Assembly (NCBI GenBank): GCA_002387845.1 | Contig: DGLB01000074.1 | Span: 52,081 to 116,080 of the forward strand | Reading direction: 5' to 3' | DNA length: 64,000 bases | DNA from: Stenotrophomonas maltophilia | Lineage (GTDB): Bacteria; Pseudomonadota; Gammaproteobacteria; Xanthomonadales; Xanthomonadaceae | In this document: positions 33,643-44,548 of the stretch, piece after piece | How the letters are laid out: every line of letters begins with the position of its first letter | How positions within the stretch are numbered: position 1 is the first letter of the stretch | Position numbers and translations under genes: made by a program | Notes under the pieces: model-generated | Told to the model about the DNA's origin: nothing | Seen by the model: the letters and a program-made list of their open reading frames with translations, nothing else | Databases searched by the model: none

Positions 33643-34454
33643 CCACGGCGGCGGCCGATGCCGGCGGCGTGCGCCGCCGGTTCGTTGCGCCGCTGCGAGC
33701 CGAGGTGGCGGCGGTCACGTTCGACCACCCCTTGTTCGCGCAGGTCGCCGGTTTCCGGGATCTGCTGACAGGTCCCGAGTGGCCATCCGTGTCAATGCTG
33801 GACCGGCGTCTGGCATTGGACGGCAAGCGCCTGGCCGAACAGACCGATGTGCTGCTTGCCGATGGCCTTCACTACGAATCGCGCATTGCGCGCGGCCTGA
33901 TTGCCACCCGTGCGCAGAACTGGCACGACCTGTTCAACGCGCTGGTCTGGGCGCGCTACCCCGCGCTCAAGCAGGCACTCAACGCGCAGCAGTGTCGGCA
34001 TGTGGATGTGCAGGGGAGCCAGCGCAATCGCGCGCAGGCCGCGCTGACCCAGTTCGATGAATTCGGCGTGGTGGTGCGAGTGCGTGATCCTGCGCTGCTG
34101 CAGGCGTGGGATGCGCATGACTGGGAAACACTGTTTGTCGCGCATGCCAACGCATGGGGGGATGGGCGCATCGCCGTCGCTGCTGTGTTTGGGCATGCAC
34201 TGATGGAGCAGGCGCTGCTGCCGAAGCGGTTGCTGGTGGGGAAATGTCTGGTGGTGCGGGGTGATGATGACGCGCAGGCGGTTGTGACGGTGGCGGCGGA
34301 GATTGCCGCAGGCCGCGTGCTGTGCGACCCGTTGGAGCTGCGGCCGTTGCCGTTGATGGGCGTGCCGGGCTGGTGGTGGCGTCAGGATGCGCGGTTCTAT
34401 GCGGATACGGGTTACTTCCGGCCCCTGCGTGAGGGCCGTGCATACCCAACGTAG
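33639..34454 (+). CDS. DUF3025 domain-containing protein
   Basis: 271 residues from GTG 33639, coupled to rimO. The family motif [19 protein letters not shown] and the C-terminal PLMGVPGWW block fit DUF3025. Function unknown. The stop TAG (34452-34454) belongs to the GTAG of a SMAG repeat, as at dcd. Confidence 0.8.
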   Translation: MTTAAADAGGVRRRFVAPLRAEVAAVTFDHPLFAQVAGFRDLLTGPEWPSVSMLDRRLALDGKRLAEQTDVLLADGLHYESRIARGLIATRAQNWHDLFNALVWARYPALKQALNAQQCRHVDVQGSQRNRAQAALTQFDEFGVVVRVRDPALLQAWDAHDWETLFVAHANAWGDGRIAVAAVFGHALMEQALLPKRLLVGKCLVVRGDDDAQAVVTVAAEIAAGRVLCDPLELRPLPLMGVPGWWWRQDARFYADTGYFRPLREGRAYPT

Positions 34455-34473
34455 TGACGCGCCATGCGCGTCA
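34451..34473 (+). repeat. SMAG element overlapping the DUF3025 stop codon
   Basis: GTAG then stem TGACGCGC / GCGCGTCA with loop CAT, between converging genes. Confidence 0.85.
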
Positions 34474-34485
34474 TAGCGGTGCTGG

Positions 34486-34989
34486 CTACCCCGCGTAATC
34501 CACCGCCAGAATCGCAAACCCGGTGCGCCCACTCGGCAGCTCCACTTCAAACTCATCATCCACGCGCTTCTTCAACAATGCCCGCGCCAGCGGTGAATCA
34601 ATGCTGATCCAGCCGGCACCGGCATCGGTCTCATCCGGCCCGACGATGCGATAGCGCGAGGTGTCTCCGCTGTCGACATTCTCCAGCTCCACCCAGGCCC
34701 CGAAGAACACCGCCTGCGGATCGGTCGGCACGGTATCCACCACCCGCAGCGACTCCAGTCGCTTGGTCAGGTAGCGCACCCGGCGATCGATCTCGCCCAG
34801 CTGCTTCTTGCGATAGGTGTATTCGGCATTCTCCGAGCGGTCGCCCTCGGCCGCAGCGGCGGCCAGCGCCTTCACCACCTCCGGCCGCTTCACCCGCCAC
34901 AGTTCATCCAGCTCGCTTTTCAGGCGCTGATGCCCCTGTGCGGTGATCAGTGCCGTGCTCTTTTCGCCGGGTGGACGCCAACGTGACAT
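34486..34989 (-). CDS. greB: transcription elongation factor GreB
   Basis: 167 residues. The N-terminal coiled coil has the acidic tip [20 protein letters not shown] that enters the RNA polymerase secondary channel, and the C-terminal FKBP-like domain ends in [23 protein letters not shown] favours GreB over GreA. It starts 1 base inside the HerA-like gene stop (TGATG). Confidence 0.92.
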   Translation of the reverse strand: MSRWRPPGEKSTALITAQGHQRLKSELDELWRVKRPEVVKALAAAAAEGDRSENAEYTYRKKQLGEIDRRVRYLTKRLESLRVVDTVPTDPQAVFFGAWVELENVDSGDTSRYRIVGPDETDAGAGWISIDSPLARALLKKRVDDEFEVELPSGRTGFAILAVDYAG

Positions 34990-36500
34990 CAGCGCTTGCC
35001 GCCAAAAATGCTGCCCAGGATGCCGCGCACGATCTGGTTACCCAGCTTGGTGCCCACCGTGCGGGTGGTCTGTTTGGCCATGGTTTCGATCATGCCCTGG
35101 CGGCGCTTGGTGCCAAAGATCGCGTCCTTGATCGACTGGCCGAAGCCACCGTCCTGCGCCTCGTCCTGCTCGCGCGTGCGTGCCTTGGGCGCATCGGCCT
35201 GCTGCACGGCTTTCTCCGCACGCTGTGCCAGCAGCTCGGCCGCCGATTCGCGGTTCACTGCGGTGTCATAGCGGGTACCCACGGGGCTGCCGGCACGCAC
35301 CTGGGCGCGCTCAGCCTCGGTGATCGCGCCCATGCGGCAGCGTGGCGGCGCGATCCGGGTCTGCTGCACCGGTGAGGGAATGCCCTTGTCCTGCAAGGTG
35401 GAGACCAATGCTTCGCCGGTGCCCAGCTGCGACAGGGTGGCCACTACATCCAGTTTGGGATTCGGCACGAAGGTCTCGGCGGCGATCTTCACCGCCTTCT
35501 GGTCGCGCGGCGTAAAGGCGCGCAACGCATGCTGCACCCGGTTGCCAAGCTGGCCGAGGATGTTGGCCGGTACGTCATCCGGGAACTGCGAACAGAAGTA
35601 CACGCCCACGCCCTTGGAGCGGATCAGCCGCACCACCTGCTCGATGCGCTGCACCAGGGCGGGCGGGGCGTCGTCGAACAGCAGGTGCGCTTCGTCGAAG
35701 ATGAAGACCAGCTTGGGCTTTTCCAGGTCCCCGACTTCCGGCAGCGTTTCAAACAGTTCCGACAGCAGCCAGAGCAGGAAGGTCGAATACAGCCGCGGCT
35801 TCAGCACCAGCTGGTCGGCGGCCAGGATGCCGATCACCCCGCGCCCGTCGTGGTTGACCCGCATCAGGTCAGCCAACTCCAGCGCCGGCTCGCCGAAGAA
35901 CGATTCGCCGCCGTCCTGCGACAGGCGCAGCAGGGCGCGCTGGATCGCCGCCACGGTCTGCGCGCTGACCAGGCCGTACTCGGTGGAGATGTCCTTGCGC
36001 TCATCGGCCACCACGCCCAGCAGGGCGCGCAGGTCGTCCAGGTCGAGCAGCAGCAGGCCGCGGTCGTCGGCCAGCTTGAACACGATGTCGAGCACGCCGG
36101 CCTGGGTGTCGTTGAGCTCCAGGATGCGCGCCAGCAGGGTCGGGCCCATTTCGCTGACGGTGGTGCGCACCGGATGGCCCAGCTTGCCGTACAGGTCCCA
36201 GAAGATCGCCGGGCTGCCGGCCGGGGCGTAGTCGCTCACGCCGATCTCCTGCGCGCGCTGCAGCAGCTTTTCGCCACCGGCTCCTGGCACGGCCAGGCCG
36301 GAGACATCGCCCTTCACATCGGCCAGGAACACCGGCACCCCGATCCGTGAAAAGCCTTCTGCCAGGGTCATCAGGGTCACGGTCTTGCCGGTGCCGGTGG
36401 CTCCGGCCACCAGCCCGTGGCGGTTGCCCAGCGCGGGTTGCAGGGTGACGGCGATATCGTCGGTGACGCCTTTGCCAAGCAGGATCGGGTCCATGGTCAA
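34989..36500 (-). CDS. HerA-like ATPase, DUF853 (YjgR) family
   Basis: 503 residues. N-terminal [15 protein letters not shown]alker A and the Walker B region [16 protein letters not shown]. The C-terminal part has a Lys/Arg-rich tail typical of YjgR. Relatives pump DNA, but the role of YjgR is not established. Coupled to greB by a 1-base overlap and divergent from the transglycosylase gene. Confidence 0.85.
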   Translation of the reverse strand: MTMDPILLGKGVTDDIAVTLQPALGNRHGLVAGATGTGKTVTLMTLAEGFSRIGVPVFLADVKGDVSGLAVPGAGGEKLLQRAQEIGVSDYAPAGSPAIFWDLYGKLGHPVRTTVSEMGPTLLARILELNDTQAGVLDIVFKLADDRGLLLLDLDDLRALLGVVADERKDISTEYGLVSAQTVAAIQRALLRLSQDGGESFFGEPALELADLMRVNHDGRGVIGILAADQLVLKPRLYSTFLLWLLSELFETLPEVGDLEKPKLVFIFDEAHLLFDDAPPALVQRIEQVVRLIRSKGVGVYFCSQFPDDVPANILGQLGNRVQHALRAFTPRDQKAVKIAAETFVPNPKLDVVATLSQLGTGEALVSTLQDKGIPSPVQQTRIAPPRCRMGAITEAERAQVRAGSPVGTRYDTAVNRESAAELLAQRAEKAVQQADAPKARTREQDEAQDGGFGQSIKDAIFGTKRRQGMIETMAKQTTRTVGTKLGNQIVRGILGSIFGGKR

Positions 36501-36625
36501 CTCGCTGTGGTCGGGCAGGTGAATGGGGAAATTCTAAACGCCGGAAGGCGGTCGGCGCGTGACCGGGTTGCCCGGATGCAAGCCGCGCGGCTACTCTGCC
36601 TGCTCATTCGTTCACAGTGCCAAAG

Positions 36626-38230
36626 ATGCCCGTTCCTGTCCTGTCTGTCCGTGGTTGGCCGCTGCTGGCATTGGCTGCTCTGTTCACCGTTGCGCCGCAG
36701 GCGCAGGCCCAGCGCGTCTCGGCGCGTGACAAGGTCAAGATCGAGGCGCTGGACCAGCGCATGGCCGCTGCCGAAAAACGCTATGCCGATGCCCAGGTGC
36801 TGGTGGCCAATGCCGATCCCAAGGGGCGCAACGAAAGCGATGCCGCGCTGGAGGACATGGAGGACGTGGTCAGCGACTGCGTGGCGCAGAAGGGCTGCCA
36901 GGTCAGCAACCTGCTCACCACCTACAAGCGCCTGCTGAAGAACAACGCTGACGCCAGCGGTGAAGAAGAGCAGGAAATCGCCGGCAATGGCCCGGCGCTG
37001 CTGGAGGCCGACCCGGACCATATCGGCCCGCTGGCGGCTGACGTGCCCGAGGCCGCCCGTGCCGCCGCGCTGCTCAACGACAAGCGCCACGCGTTCGACA
37101 ACATGGTCGAGTACAACCCGGCGGTGCAGGCCGGTATCCGCCGCTGGCTGACCGACATGCGCCCGGCGTTGCTGACCAGCTATGAGAACTATCAGAACCT
37201 GCGTTCGGTCATGTGGCCCGAATGGGAGAAGCGCGGCCTGCCCGAGGCCCTGCTGTTCGGCATCATGGCCAAGGAGTCCAACGGCCGCGTCCATGCCTCC
37301 TCGCGGGCTGGCGCGGCGGGACTGATGCAGTTCATGCCGGCCACCGGCCGTCGTTTCGGCCTGGGCCCGGACGGCACCGGTTTCGACACCCGCTTCGACG
37401 CGCGCAGTGCCGCTGAAGCCAGTGCCACCTATCTCAACGAGCGCATGCGCGAGCTCAACAACAGCGTCGAGCTGTCGCTGGCTGGCTACAACGGCGGCGA
37501 AGGCCGCGCCGTGCGTGTGTACCGGCAGAATCCGGGGCAGGGCTTCTGGGTGGACAGCGTGTACAACCAGTTCCCGGCCGAAACCAAGGACTATGTGCCG
37601 ATGGTGATCGCCGCGGCCTGGATCTACCTGCACCCGCAGCAGTACGGGGTGGAGTTCCCGAAGATCAGCGCGCAGCCGGCCACGCTGCGCCTGGCCAAGT
37701 CGACCACCATCTACGAGCTGACCATCTGCCTGGGCAGTGCCGGCACCCGTGACGGCTACATGCGCGTGCTGCGCAACCTCAACCCGCGCTACGAGGCCGA
37801 CGGCTGGATTCCGGCCGGCACGATCATCAATGCCACCACCCGCATTGCCGGCCTGTACAACCGCTACTGCGTGTCCGGCCCGCGCGCCGACCTGGCCCGT
37901 ACCCTGATCACCGCCGACCTCAATGCCGCCATCGTGCGTCCGAACGCGGCCAGCTACACCGGCAACGTCGCGGTGGGCAGCGTGGTGCCGGTGGCCGGCG
38001 TGGAAGCCGCAGCGGCGGCCACCGCGCCCAGTGCGCCGGTGGCCGTAGCGGCCAAGCCCAAGCCCAAGCCGGTGCGCAGCGTGAAGGTCGGCAAGGGCGA
38101 CACCCTGGGGCGGATTTCCGACAAGTACAGCTGCGATCTGCGCGAGCTGGCGCGGGCCAACGGGCTCAAGGCCCCCGGTTATGCCCTGCGCCAGGGGCAG
38201 TCGTTGAAACTGCAGGGATGCGGGAAGTAA
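36626..38230 (+). CDS. membrane-bound lytic murein transglycosylase, MltD-like
   Basis: 534 residues from ATG 36626 (GTG 36617 is possible). Signal peptide (core WPLLALAALFTVAPQAQA), a helical N-terminal region, an SLT domain with catalytic Glu in IMAKESNGR, then AGAAGLMQFMPATGRRF and AGYNGGEGRAVR. Ala/Pro linker, then one C-terminal LysM (KGDTLGRISDKYSCDLREL). It cuts peptidoglycan glycan strands. MltD usually has several LysM repeats; only one is seen. Confidence 0.85.
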   Translation: MPVPVLSVRGWPLLALAALFTVAPQAQAQRVSARDKVKIEALDQRMAAAEKRYADAQVLVANADPKGRNESDAALEDMEDVVSDCVAQKGCQVSNLLTTYKRLLKNNADASGEEEQEIAGNGPALLEADPDHIGPLAADVPEAARAAALLNDKRHAFDNMVEYNPAVQAGIRRWLTDMRPALLTSYENYQNLRSVMWPEWEKRGLPEALLFGIMAKESNGRVHASSRAGAAGLMQFMPATGRRFGLGPDGTGFDTRFDARSAAEASATYLNERMRELNNSVELSLAGYNGGEGRAVRVYRQNPGQGFWVDSVYNQFPAETKDYVPMVIAAAWIYLHPQQYGVEFPKISAQPATLRLAKSTTIYELTICLGSAGTRDGYMRVLRNLNPRYEADGWIPAGTIINATTRIAGLYNRYCVSGPRADLARTLITADLNAAIVRPNAASYTGNVAVGSVVPVAGVEAAAAATAPSAPVAVAAKPKPKPVRSVKVGKGDTLGRISDKYSCDLRELARANGLKAPGYALRQGQSLKLQGCGK

Positions 38231-38282
38231 CCCGGAACCTGTTAGGCTCGCCGCCATTGAAACGCTCATTTAAGGAATGACG

Positions 38283-38645
38283 ATGGATATCACCGCCATC
38301 AACGAGATGTTCGCCAACATCCGCGAGAACACGGATTGGGACCTGCAGGGCAAGCTGGTCTGGGGCTATTTCTTCGTCAACACCACCCCGGAGCCGCTGC
38401 AGGGGCTGGCCGAGGTTCTCGAAGAACAGGGCTACACCGTGGTGGAGCTGTTCGAGCCGGAGCTGGAAGAGGGGGAGGCCCCGTACCACGTGTTGCACGT
38501 GGAAAAGATCGAGGTCCACACCGCCGAGTCGCTGGACCAGCGCAACCATGCGTTGCAGGCGCTGGCCGAAGCCAATGGCGTCGAGGATTACGACGGCATG
38601 GATGTGGGCCCGGTCGAGTTCGCGCACGGTGGCGACGACGCCTGA
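38283..38645 (+). CDS. rraB: regulator of ribonuclease E activity B (RraB)
   Basis: 120 residues from ATG 38283, because AAGGA at 38272-38276 is 6 bases upstream of it but touches ATG 38277. Acidic small protein with NTDWDLQGKLVWGYFFV and LEEQGYTVVELFEPE, matching the RraB family, which inhibits RNase E. Assignment by motif memory. Confidence 0.7.
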   Translation: MDITAINEMFANIRENTDWDLQGKLVWGYFFVNTTPEPLQGLAEVLEEQGYTVVELFEPELEEGEAPYHVLHVEKIEVHTAESLDQRNHALQALAEANGVEDYDGMDVGPVEFAHGGDDA

Positions 38646-38657
38646 TTCCGTGGGTCA

Positions 38658-38680
38658 AGGGACACGCATGGCGTGTCCCT
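38658..38680 (-). repeat. SMAG-type hairpin
   Basis: 10-bp stem AGGGACACGC / GCGTGTCCCT with loop ATG between converging rraB and psd. Ends in TTAC instead of CTAC. Confidence 0.7.
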
Positions 38681-38686
38681 GCGGCA

Positions 38687-39532
38687 TTACGAACGCAACG
38701 TCGCCAGCGCCTCACCCAGGCGCACTGCCTGTTCCGCACCCAACCCCGGCGCAAACTCCGCCACCCCCGGCGGCAGCAGCACGATCACGGTTGACCCGTA
38801 GTTGAAGCGCGCCATCTCGGCAAAGCGCTCCAGGGTAATGCCCTTGCCCCGGTAGTCCTTGCGGGTGATGCGGTCGCCATAGGCCGGAATCTCCTCGCCG
38901 CTCCACACCGTCTCCACCCCCGACACCAGCAGCGCACCGACCATCACCTGCACCATCGGTCCGAAGTCGGTGTCGAAGTGGCACACCAGGCGCTCGTTGC
39001 GCGCGAACAGCGCCGGCACCGTGTTCACAGCCGCCGGGCCCACGCTGAACAGCCGCCCCGGCACATGCACGGTCTCGACCAGGGTGCCGGTCCACGGCAT
39101 GTGCACGCGGTGGTAGTCCTTCGGCGACAGGTACACCGTGGCGAACAACCCGTTCCGGTATACCTCGGCGGCAGCGTCGTCGCCCAGCAACTGGGCGGCG
39201 GTGAACGACTGGCCCTTGGCCTGGAAGATCACCCCGTCCTGGATCGGTCCCAGCTGGCTGATGCGGCCGTCGGCCGGCATCAGCAGGCTGCGCGGGTTGG
39301 GGTCGGCCACGCGCGCGCCCGGCTTCAGTGCGCGGGTGAAGAACTGGTTGAAGGTCGGGTAGCTGCGTGGGTCCGGGTTGGCCGCCTCGGCCAGGTTCAC
39401 CCCGAACTTTTCGGTGACGGTGTCGATCAGCCAGCGCGACATCCGCGGGTTGCTGGAATACGCCAGCCGGCGCGCCATCGACGACAGCAGGCGGTGCGGC
39501 AGGACGTAGGTCAGCTTGGTGGTCAGGCTCAT
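38687..39532 (-). CDS. psd: phosphatidylserine decarboxylase proenzyme
   Basis: 281 residues. Family blocks [40 protein letters not shown] and FSVNTVP-like [14 protein letters not shown]. Self-cleavage between Gly and Ser occurs in YGST (usually LGST) within [12 protein letters not shown], making the pyruvoyl group. It makes phosphatidylethanolamine at the inner membrane. Overlaps the SCO gene by 4 bases. Confidence 0.93.
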   Translation of the reverse strand: MSLTTKLTYVLPHRLLSSMARRLAYSSNPRMSRWLIDTVTEKFGVNLAEAANPDPRSYPTFNQFFTRALKPGARVADPNPRSLLMPADGRISQLGPIQDGVIFQAKGQSFTAAQLLGDDAAAEVYRNGLFATVYLSPKDYHRVHMPWTGTLVETVHVPGRLFSVGPAAVNTVPALFARNERLVCHFDTDFGPMVQVMVGALLVSGVETVWSGEEIPAYGDRITRKDYRGKGITLERFAEMARFNYGSTVIVLLPPGVAEFAPGLGAEQAVRLGEALATLRS

Positions 39533-40179
39533 GGTGCGGTTTTCTCGGTCAGCAGCTGCAGGTCGCGGGCAATGGCCTGCGCCTGGAAGGGCGGGCGGAT
39601 CAGGCCGGCCAGCTTGCCGTCCGGGTCCAGGACGGCCAGGCTGGCCGAATGCTCCAGGGTGTAATCCTGGGGGTTTTCATCGAAGTGCCTGCCTTCCACT
39701 TTCTGGAAGACGAAGCCCAGCGACGTGGCAAAACGCTCCAGCGAAGGCACGTCGGCGGTGGCTGCCAGGGTGTCCTTGTGGAAGGCGTGGGCGTACTCGC
39801 CCAGTCGCGCCGGGGTGTCGCGCTCCGGGTCGACCGACACGAACAGCACCCGCGGGCGCAGGCTTTCCGGCTGGCTCTCCCAGCTTTTCTGGGCCCGGGC
39901 CAGGTCCGCCAGAGTGGTTGGGCACACGTCCGGGCAGAAGGTGAAACCCAGGAACACCAGGGTCCAGTGACCCTTCAGCTCGCCGGGAATCAGCCGGGTG
40001 CCATCGGACTGGCTCAGGTTGAAGTCCGGCAGCGGGCGCGGCTGCGGGTAGAAGGTGATGGATTCGGTGGCGGGGTGGTTGGCCGCCGGCGTCGGCGCGA
40101 ACACCTTCTGCGCCGTCACCAGGCCCAGCCCGGCGGCCAGCGCGATGATCAGGATGATGCCTGTGGTGCGGTTGAACAT
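39529..40179 (-). CDS. SCO1/SenC family copper chaperone
   Basis: 216 residues from ATG 40179, beginning with an N-terminal membrane anchor ([15 protein letters not shown]). Thioredoxin fold with the copper-binding CxxxC in [12 protein letters not shown] and the conserved His in YTLEHSASL. It supplies copper to the CuA site of cytochrome oxidase. First gene of an operon with psd. Confidence 0.9.
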   Translation of the reverse strand: MFNRTTGIILIIALAAGLGLVTAQKVFAPTPAANHPATESITFYPQPRPLPDFNLSQSDGTRLIPGELKGHWTLVFLGFTFCPDVCPTTLADLARAQKSWESQPESLRPRVLFVSVDPERDTPARLGEYAHAFHKDTLAATADVPSLERFATSLGFVFQKVEGRHFDENPQDYTLEHSASLAVLDPDGKLAGLIRPPFQAQAIARDLQLLTEKTAP

Positions 40180-40278
40180 GGACGGCCCGTTCCCGGAGTG
40201 GTCCACCATCATAGGGGAGGGCTCCGGCCCCGCCCAGCCGTTTCGCCTGCAACGGATGCTCCAGCCCCGTACAGCGCC

Positions 40279-40284
40279 TATAAT
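40279..40284 (+). promoter_or_regulatory. -10 element upstream of prmB
   Basis: Perfect TATAAT 28 bases before the prmB ATG. No clear -35 was found at 16-18 bases upstream. Confidence 0.4.
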
Positions 40285-40312
40285 CGGGGGCCACATTGTC
40301 TGTTGCCTTGCC

Positions 40313-41242
40313 ATGACTGCCGATACGGCCGCCGAACTTCACACGATCATCGACCTGATCCGCTACGGCACCAGCCGTTTCAACGCCGCCGGGCTGACCT
40401 TCGGGCACAGCTACGACAACGCCCTGGACGAGGCCACCCAGCTGGTCCTGCACAGCCTGCACCTGCCGCACGACCTCGGCCCGGCCTATGGCCAGGCCCG
40501 CGTCACCCGCGACGAGAAGCTGCAGGTGCTGGAGCTGTTCCAGCGCCGCATCGATGAACGCATTCCGGCGGCCTATCTCACCGGTGAAGCCTGGTTCGCC
40601 GGCCTCAGTTTCAAGAGCGACACCCGCGCGCTGGTGCCGCGCTCGCCGATCGCCGAGCTGATCGAGTCCGGTTTCGAACCGTGGCTGGCCGGTCGCGACG
40701 TGCATCGTGCGCTGGACCTGTGCACCGGTTCGGGCTGCATCGCCATTGCCATGGGCCACTACTACCCGAACTGGGAAGTGGACGGCGTCGACCTCAGCGA
40801 CGACGCGCTGTCGCTGGCCGAAGAGAACAAGGAGCGCCTGCAGGCGCACAACGTGACCCTGCTCAAGTCGGACCTGTTCAACGGCCTCACCGGCCGTCAC
40901 TACGACCTGATCGTCACCAATCCGCCGTACGTCACCAATGACGAGACCGACGCGCTGCCGCAGGAATACTCCTACGAACCCGAAATGGGCCTGCGTGCTG
41001 GCGACGACGGCCTCGACCTGGTGCTGAAGATCCTGCGTGACGCGCCGCTGCACCTCAGCGAAGACGGCCTGCTGATCTGCGAAGTGGGCGAGTCCGAGCA
41101 GCACCTGATCAAGCTGCTGCCGGAAGTGGACTTTGCCTGGGTGGAGTTCAAGGTCGGCCAGATGGGCATCTTCGCGGTCGAATGCCGCGAGCTCATCGCG
41201 CACAGCGCCCGCATCACCGAACTGGCGGCGCAGCGGCCGTGA
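40313..41242 (+). CDS. prmB: ribosomal protein L3 N5-glutamine methyltransferase
   Basis: 309 residues from ATG 40313. [15 protein letters not shown] is the PrmB-type substrate region, the SAM motif is [15 protein letters not shown] and the catalytic NPPY is in IVTNPPYVT. The adjacent aroC gene matches the order known from enterobacteria. It methylates a glutamine of L3. Overlaps aroC by 4 bases. Confidence 0.92.
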   Translation: MTADTAAELHTIIDLIRYGTSRFNAAGLTFGHSYDNALDEATQLVLHSLHLPHDLGPAYGQARVTRDEKLQVLELFQRRIDERIPAAYLTGEAWFAGLSFKSDTRALVPRSPIAELIESGFEPWLAGRDVHRALDLCTGSGCIAIAMGHYYPNWEVDGVDLSDDALSLAEENKERLQAHNVTLLKSDLFNGLTGRHYDLIVTNPPYVTNDETDALPQEYSYEPEMGLRAGDDGLDLVLKILRDAPLHLSEDGLLICEVGESEQHLIKLLPEVDFAWVEFKVGQMGIFAVECRELIAHSARITELAAQRP

Positions 41243-42342
41243 GTTCCAATACCTTCGGCAAGCTTCTGTCGGTCACCACCTTCGGCGAATCGCACGGTCC
41301 GGCGATCGGCTGCGTGGTCGATGGCTGCCCGCCGGGGCTGGAACTGAGCGCCGACGAGTTCGCCCACGACCTGCAGCGGCGTGCCACCGGCAAGAGCCGG
41401 CACACCTCGGCGCGCCGCGAGGCCGATGAGGTCGAGATCCTCTCGGGCGTGTACGAAGGCCGCACCACCGGCACGCCCATCGCGCTGCTGATCCGCAACA
41501 CCGACCAGCGCAGCAAGGATTACAGCAACATCGCCCAGCAGTTCCGCCCGGGCCATGCGGATTACAGCTACTGGCAGAAGTACGGCATCCGCGATCCGCG
41601 CGGTGGCGGTCGCTCGTCCGCGCGCGAAACCACCATGCGCGTGGCGGCCGGCGTCATCGCCAAGAAGTGGCTGGCGCAGCGCTACGGGGTGACCGTGCGC
41701 GGCTACCTGTCGCAGCTGGGCGAAATCACGCCCACCGGCCATGACTGGTCGGCGGTGGAGGACAACCCGTTCTTCTGGCCCGTGGCCGAGCAGGTGCCGG
41801 CGCTGGAAAGCTACATGGACGCGCTGCGCAAGTCCGGCGACTCGGTCGGTGCGCGCGTCAACGTGGTGGCCGATGGCGTCCCGCCGGGCTGGGGTGAACC
41901 CATCTACGGCAAGCTGGATGGCGAACTGGCGGCCGCGCTGATGAGCATCAACGCGGTCAAGGGCGTGGAAATCGGCGATGGCTTTGCCAGTGCCGCGCAG
42001 AAGGGCACCGAACACCGTGACCTGATCACGCCGGAAGGTTTCGCCAGCAATCACGCCGGCGGCATTCTCGGCGGCATTTCCACCGGCCAGCAGGTCACCG
42101 CCTCGATCGTGCTCAAGCCCACGTCCAGCCTGCGCCTGCCCGGCGCGACGGTGGACGCCACCGGTGCCGCCGTGGATGTCATCACCACCGGTCGTCACGA
42201 CCCCTGCGTGGGCATCCGCGCCACCCCCATCGCTGAGGCGATGATGGCGCTGGTGCTTATGGACCAGGCGCTGCGCCATCGCGCCCAGTGCGGCGACGTC
42301 GGCGACATCACCCCGCGCATTCCGGGCAGCATCGATGGCTGA
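41239..42342 (+). CDS. aroC: chorismate synthase
   Basis: 367 residues from GTG 41239. Signatures [38 protein letters not shown] and [14 protein letters not shown] are diagnostic. It turns EPSP into chorismate using reduced FMN, feeding the trp genes found later in the window. Coupled to prmB and overlaps the following gene by 8 bases. Confidence 0.97.
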   Translation: MSSNTFGKLLSVTTFGESHGPAIGCVVDGCPPGLELSADEFAHDLQRRATGKSRHTSARREADEVEILSGVYEGRTTGTPIALLIRNTDQRSKDYSNIAQQFRPGHADYSYWQKYGIRDPRGGGRSSARETTMRVAAGVIAKKWLAQRYGVTVRGYLSQLGEITPTGHDWSAVEDNPFFWPVAEQVPALESYMDALRKSGDSVGARVNVVADGVPPGWGEPIYGKLDGELAAALMSINAVKGVEIGDGFASAAQKGTEHRDLITPEGFASNHAGGILGGISTGQQVTASIVLKPTSSLRLPGATVDATGAAVDVITTGRHDPCVGIRATPIAEAMMALVLMDQALRHRAQCGDVGDITPRIPGSIDG

Positions 42343-43408
42343 CACGCGTCCCAGGGTATGGGTCAGCCAGCCGCTGTTCGATGACGTCATCGAACAGCTC
42401 GGGCAGCATTTCGACCTGACTGTGACTGACGACGTTACCCGTTACACCCCGGACATGCTGGCCGAACGGCTGGCCGGGGTGGATGGAGCGCTGATCACCC
42501 TCAACGAACGCATCGGTGCGCCGGAAATCGCGGGTGCACCGCAGCTGCGCGCCATCGCGAACGTCGGCGTGGGCTACAACAACCTGGATATCGACGCGCT
42601 CAGCGCGGCCGGCATCCTCGCCAGCAATACCCCTGATGTCCTCACCGAGACCACTGCCGATCTCGGCTTTGCGCTGCTGATGGCGACGGCCCGGCGCATC
42701 ACCGAGTCCGAGCGCTGGCTGCGGGACGGGCAGTGGGGGCAGTGGTCGTTCCAGACCATGCTGGGGGCCGACATCCATGGCAGCACGCTGGGCATCCTGG
42801 GCATGGGCCGTATCGGCCAGGGCATTGCCCGCCGCGGCGCGCTCGGTTTTGGCATGCGTGTGCTGTATCACAACCGCTCGCGCCTGCCGCAGGCCACCGA
42901 GGCCGAGGTCGGCGCGCAGTATGTCGACCTGGACACGTTGCTGGCCGAAGTCGATCACTTGGTCCTGGTGCTGCCGTACAGCGCCAGCTCGCATCACATC
43001 ATCAATGCCGCCGCGCTGGCGAAGATGAAGCCAACCGCGACGCTGGTGAACATCGCCCGCGGCGGCATCGTCGACGAACTCGCACTGGCCGATGCGCTGG
43101 CCCACGGGCGTCTTGCCGCGGCCGGTCTGGACGTGTTCGAAGGCGAGCCGACGGTACGCCCGGAGCTGCTGGCACTGCGCAACATCGTGCTGACCCCGCA
43201 TATCGGCAGTGCCAGCCAGGCCACCCGCCGCGCCATGGTGCAGCTGGCGGTGGACAACCTGACCGCCGCGCTGGGGCAGGGGCCACGCGCTGGCAATCCG
43301 CCAAGCGCACTCAACGCCGACGCCGTGGCCGCCGTGAAAGCCGGCGGCGCTGCCGTGGGCGGCAAAAAAGACGACAAACGACTGGGAACCTCCGCGGCCA
43401 ATACGTGA
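42335..43408 (+). CDS. D-2-hydroxyacid dehydrogenase (glyoxylate/hydroxypyruvate reductase-like)
   Basis: 357 residues. NAD(P) site [16 protein letters not shown]; catalytic Arg in [10 protein letters not shown], Glu in DVFEGEP and His in LTPHIGSAS. Substrate specificity is not readable; glyoxylate or hydroxypyruvate is likely. The C-terminal 40 residues are an Ala/Lys-rich extension beyond the usual length. Its start overlaps aroC by 8 bases. Confidence 0.88.
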   Translation: MADTRPRVWVSQPLFDDVIEQLGQHFDLTVTDDVTRYTPDMLAERLAGVDGALITLNERIGAPEIAGAPQLRAIANVGVGYNNLDIDALSAAGILASNTPDVLTETTADLGFALLMATARRITESERWLRDGQWGQWSFQTMLGADIHGSTLGILGMGRIGQGIARRGALGFGMRVLYHNRSRLPQATEAEVGAQYVDLDTLLAEVDHLVLVLPYSASSHHIINAAALAKMKPTATLVNIARGGIVDELALADALAHGRLAAAGLDVFEGEPTVRPELLALRNIVLTPHIGSASQATRRAMVQLAVDNLTAALGQGPRAGNPPSALNADAVAAVKAGGAAVGGKKDDKRLGTSAANT

Positions 43409-43468
43409 GGTTCCCCGAACCCAGCCCGCTGTGCGTTTCTTTTGTCTAAAACCTATCGAGAAATCCCC

Positions 43469-44494
<1,026 letters not shown>

Positions 44495-44548
44495 TGCAAC
44501 GCCACGCCCTGCGTGGCTGGAATCGTCCGGAATCGCTATATTGCCGGC

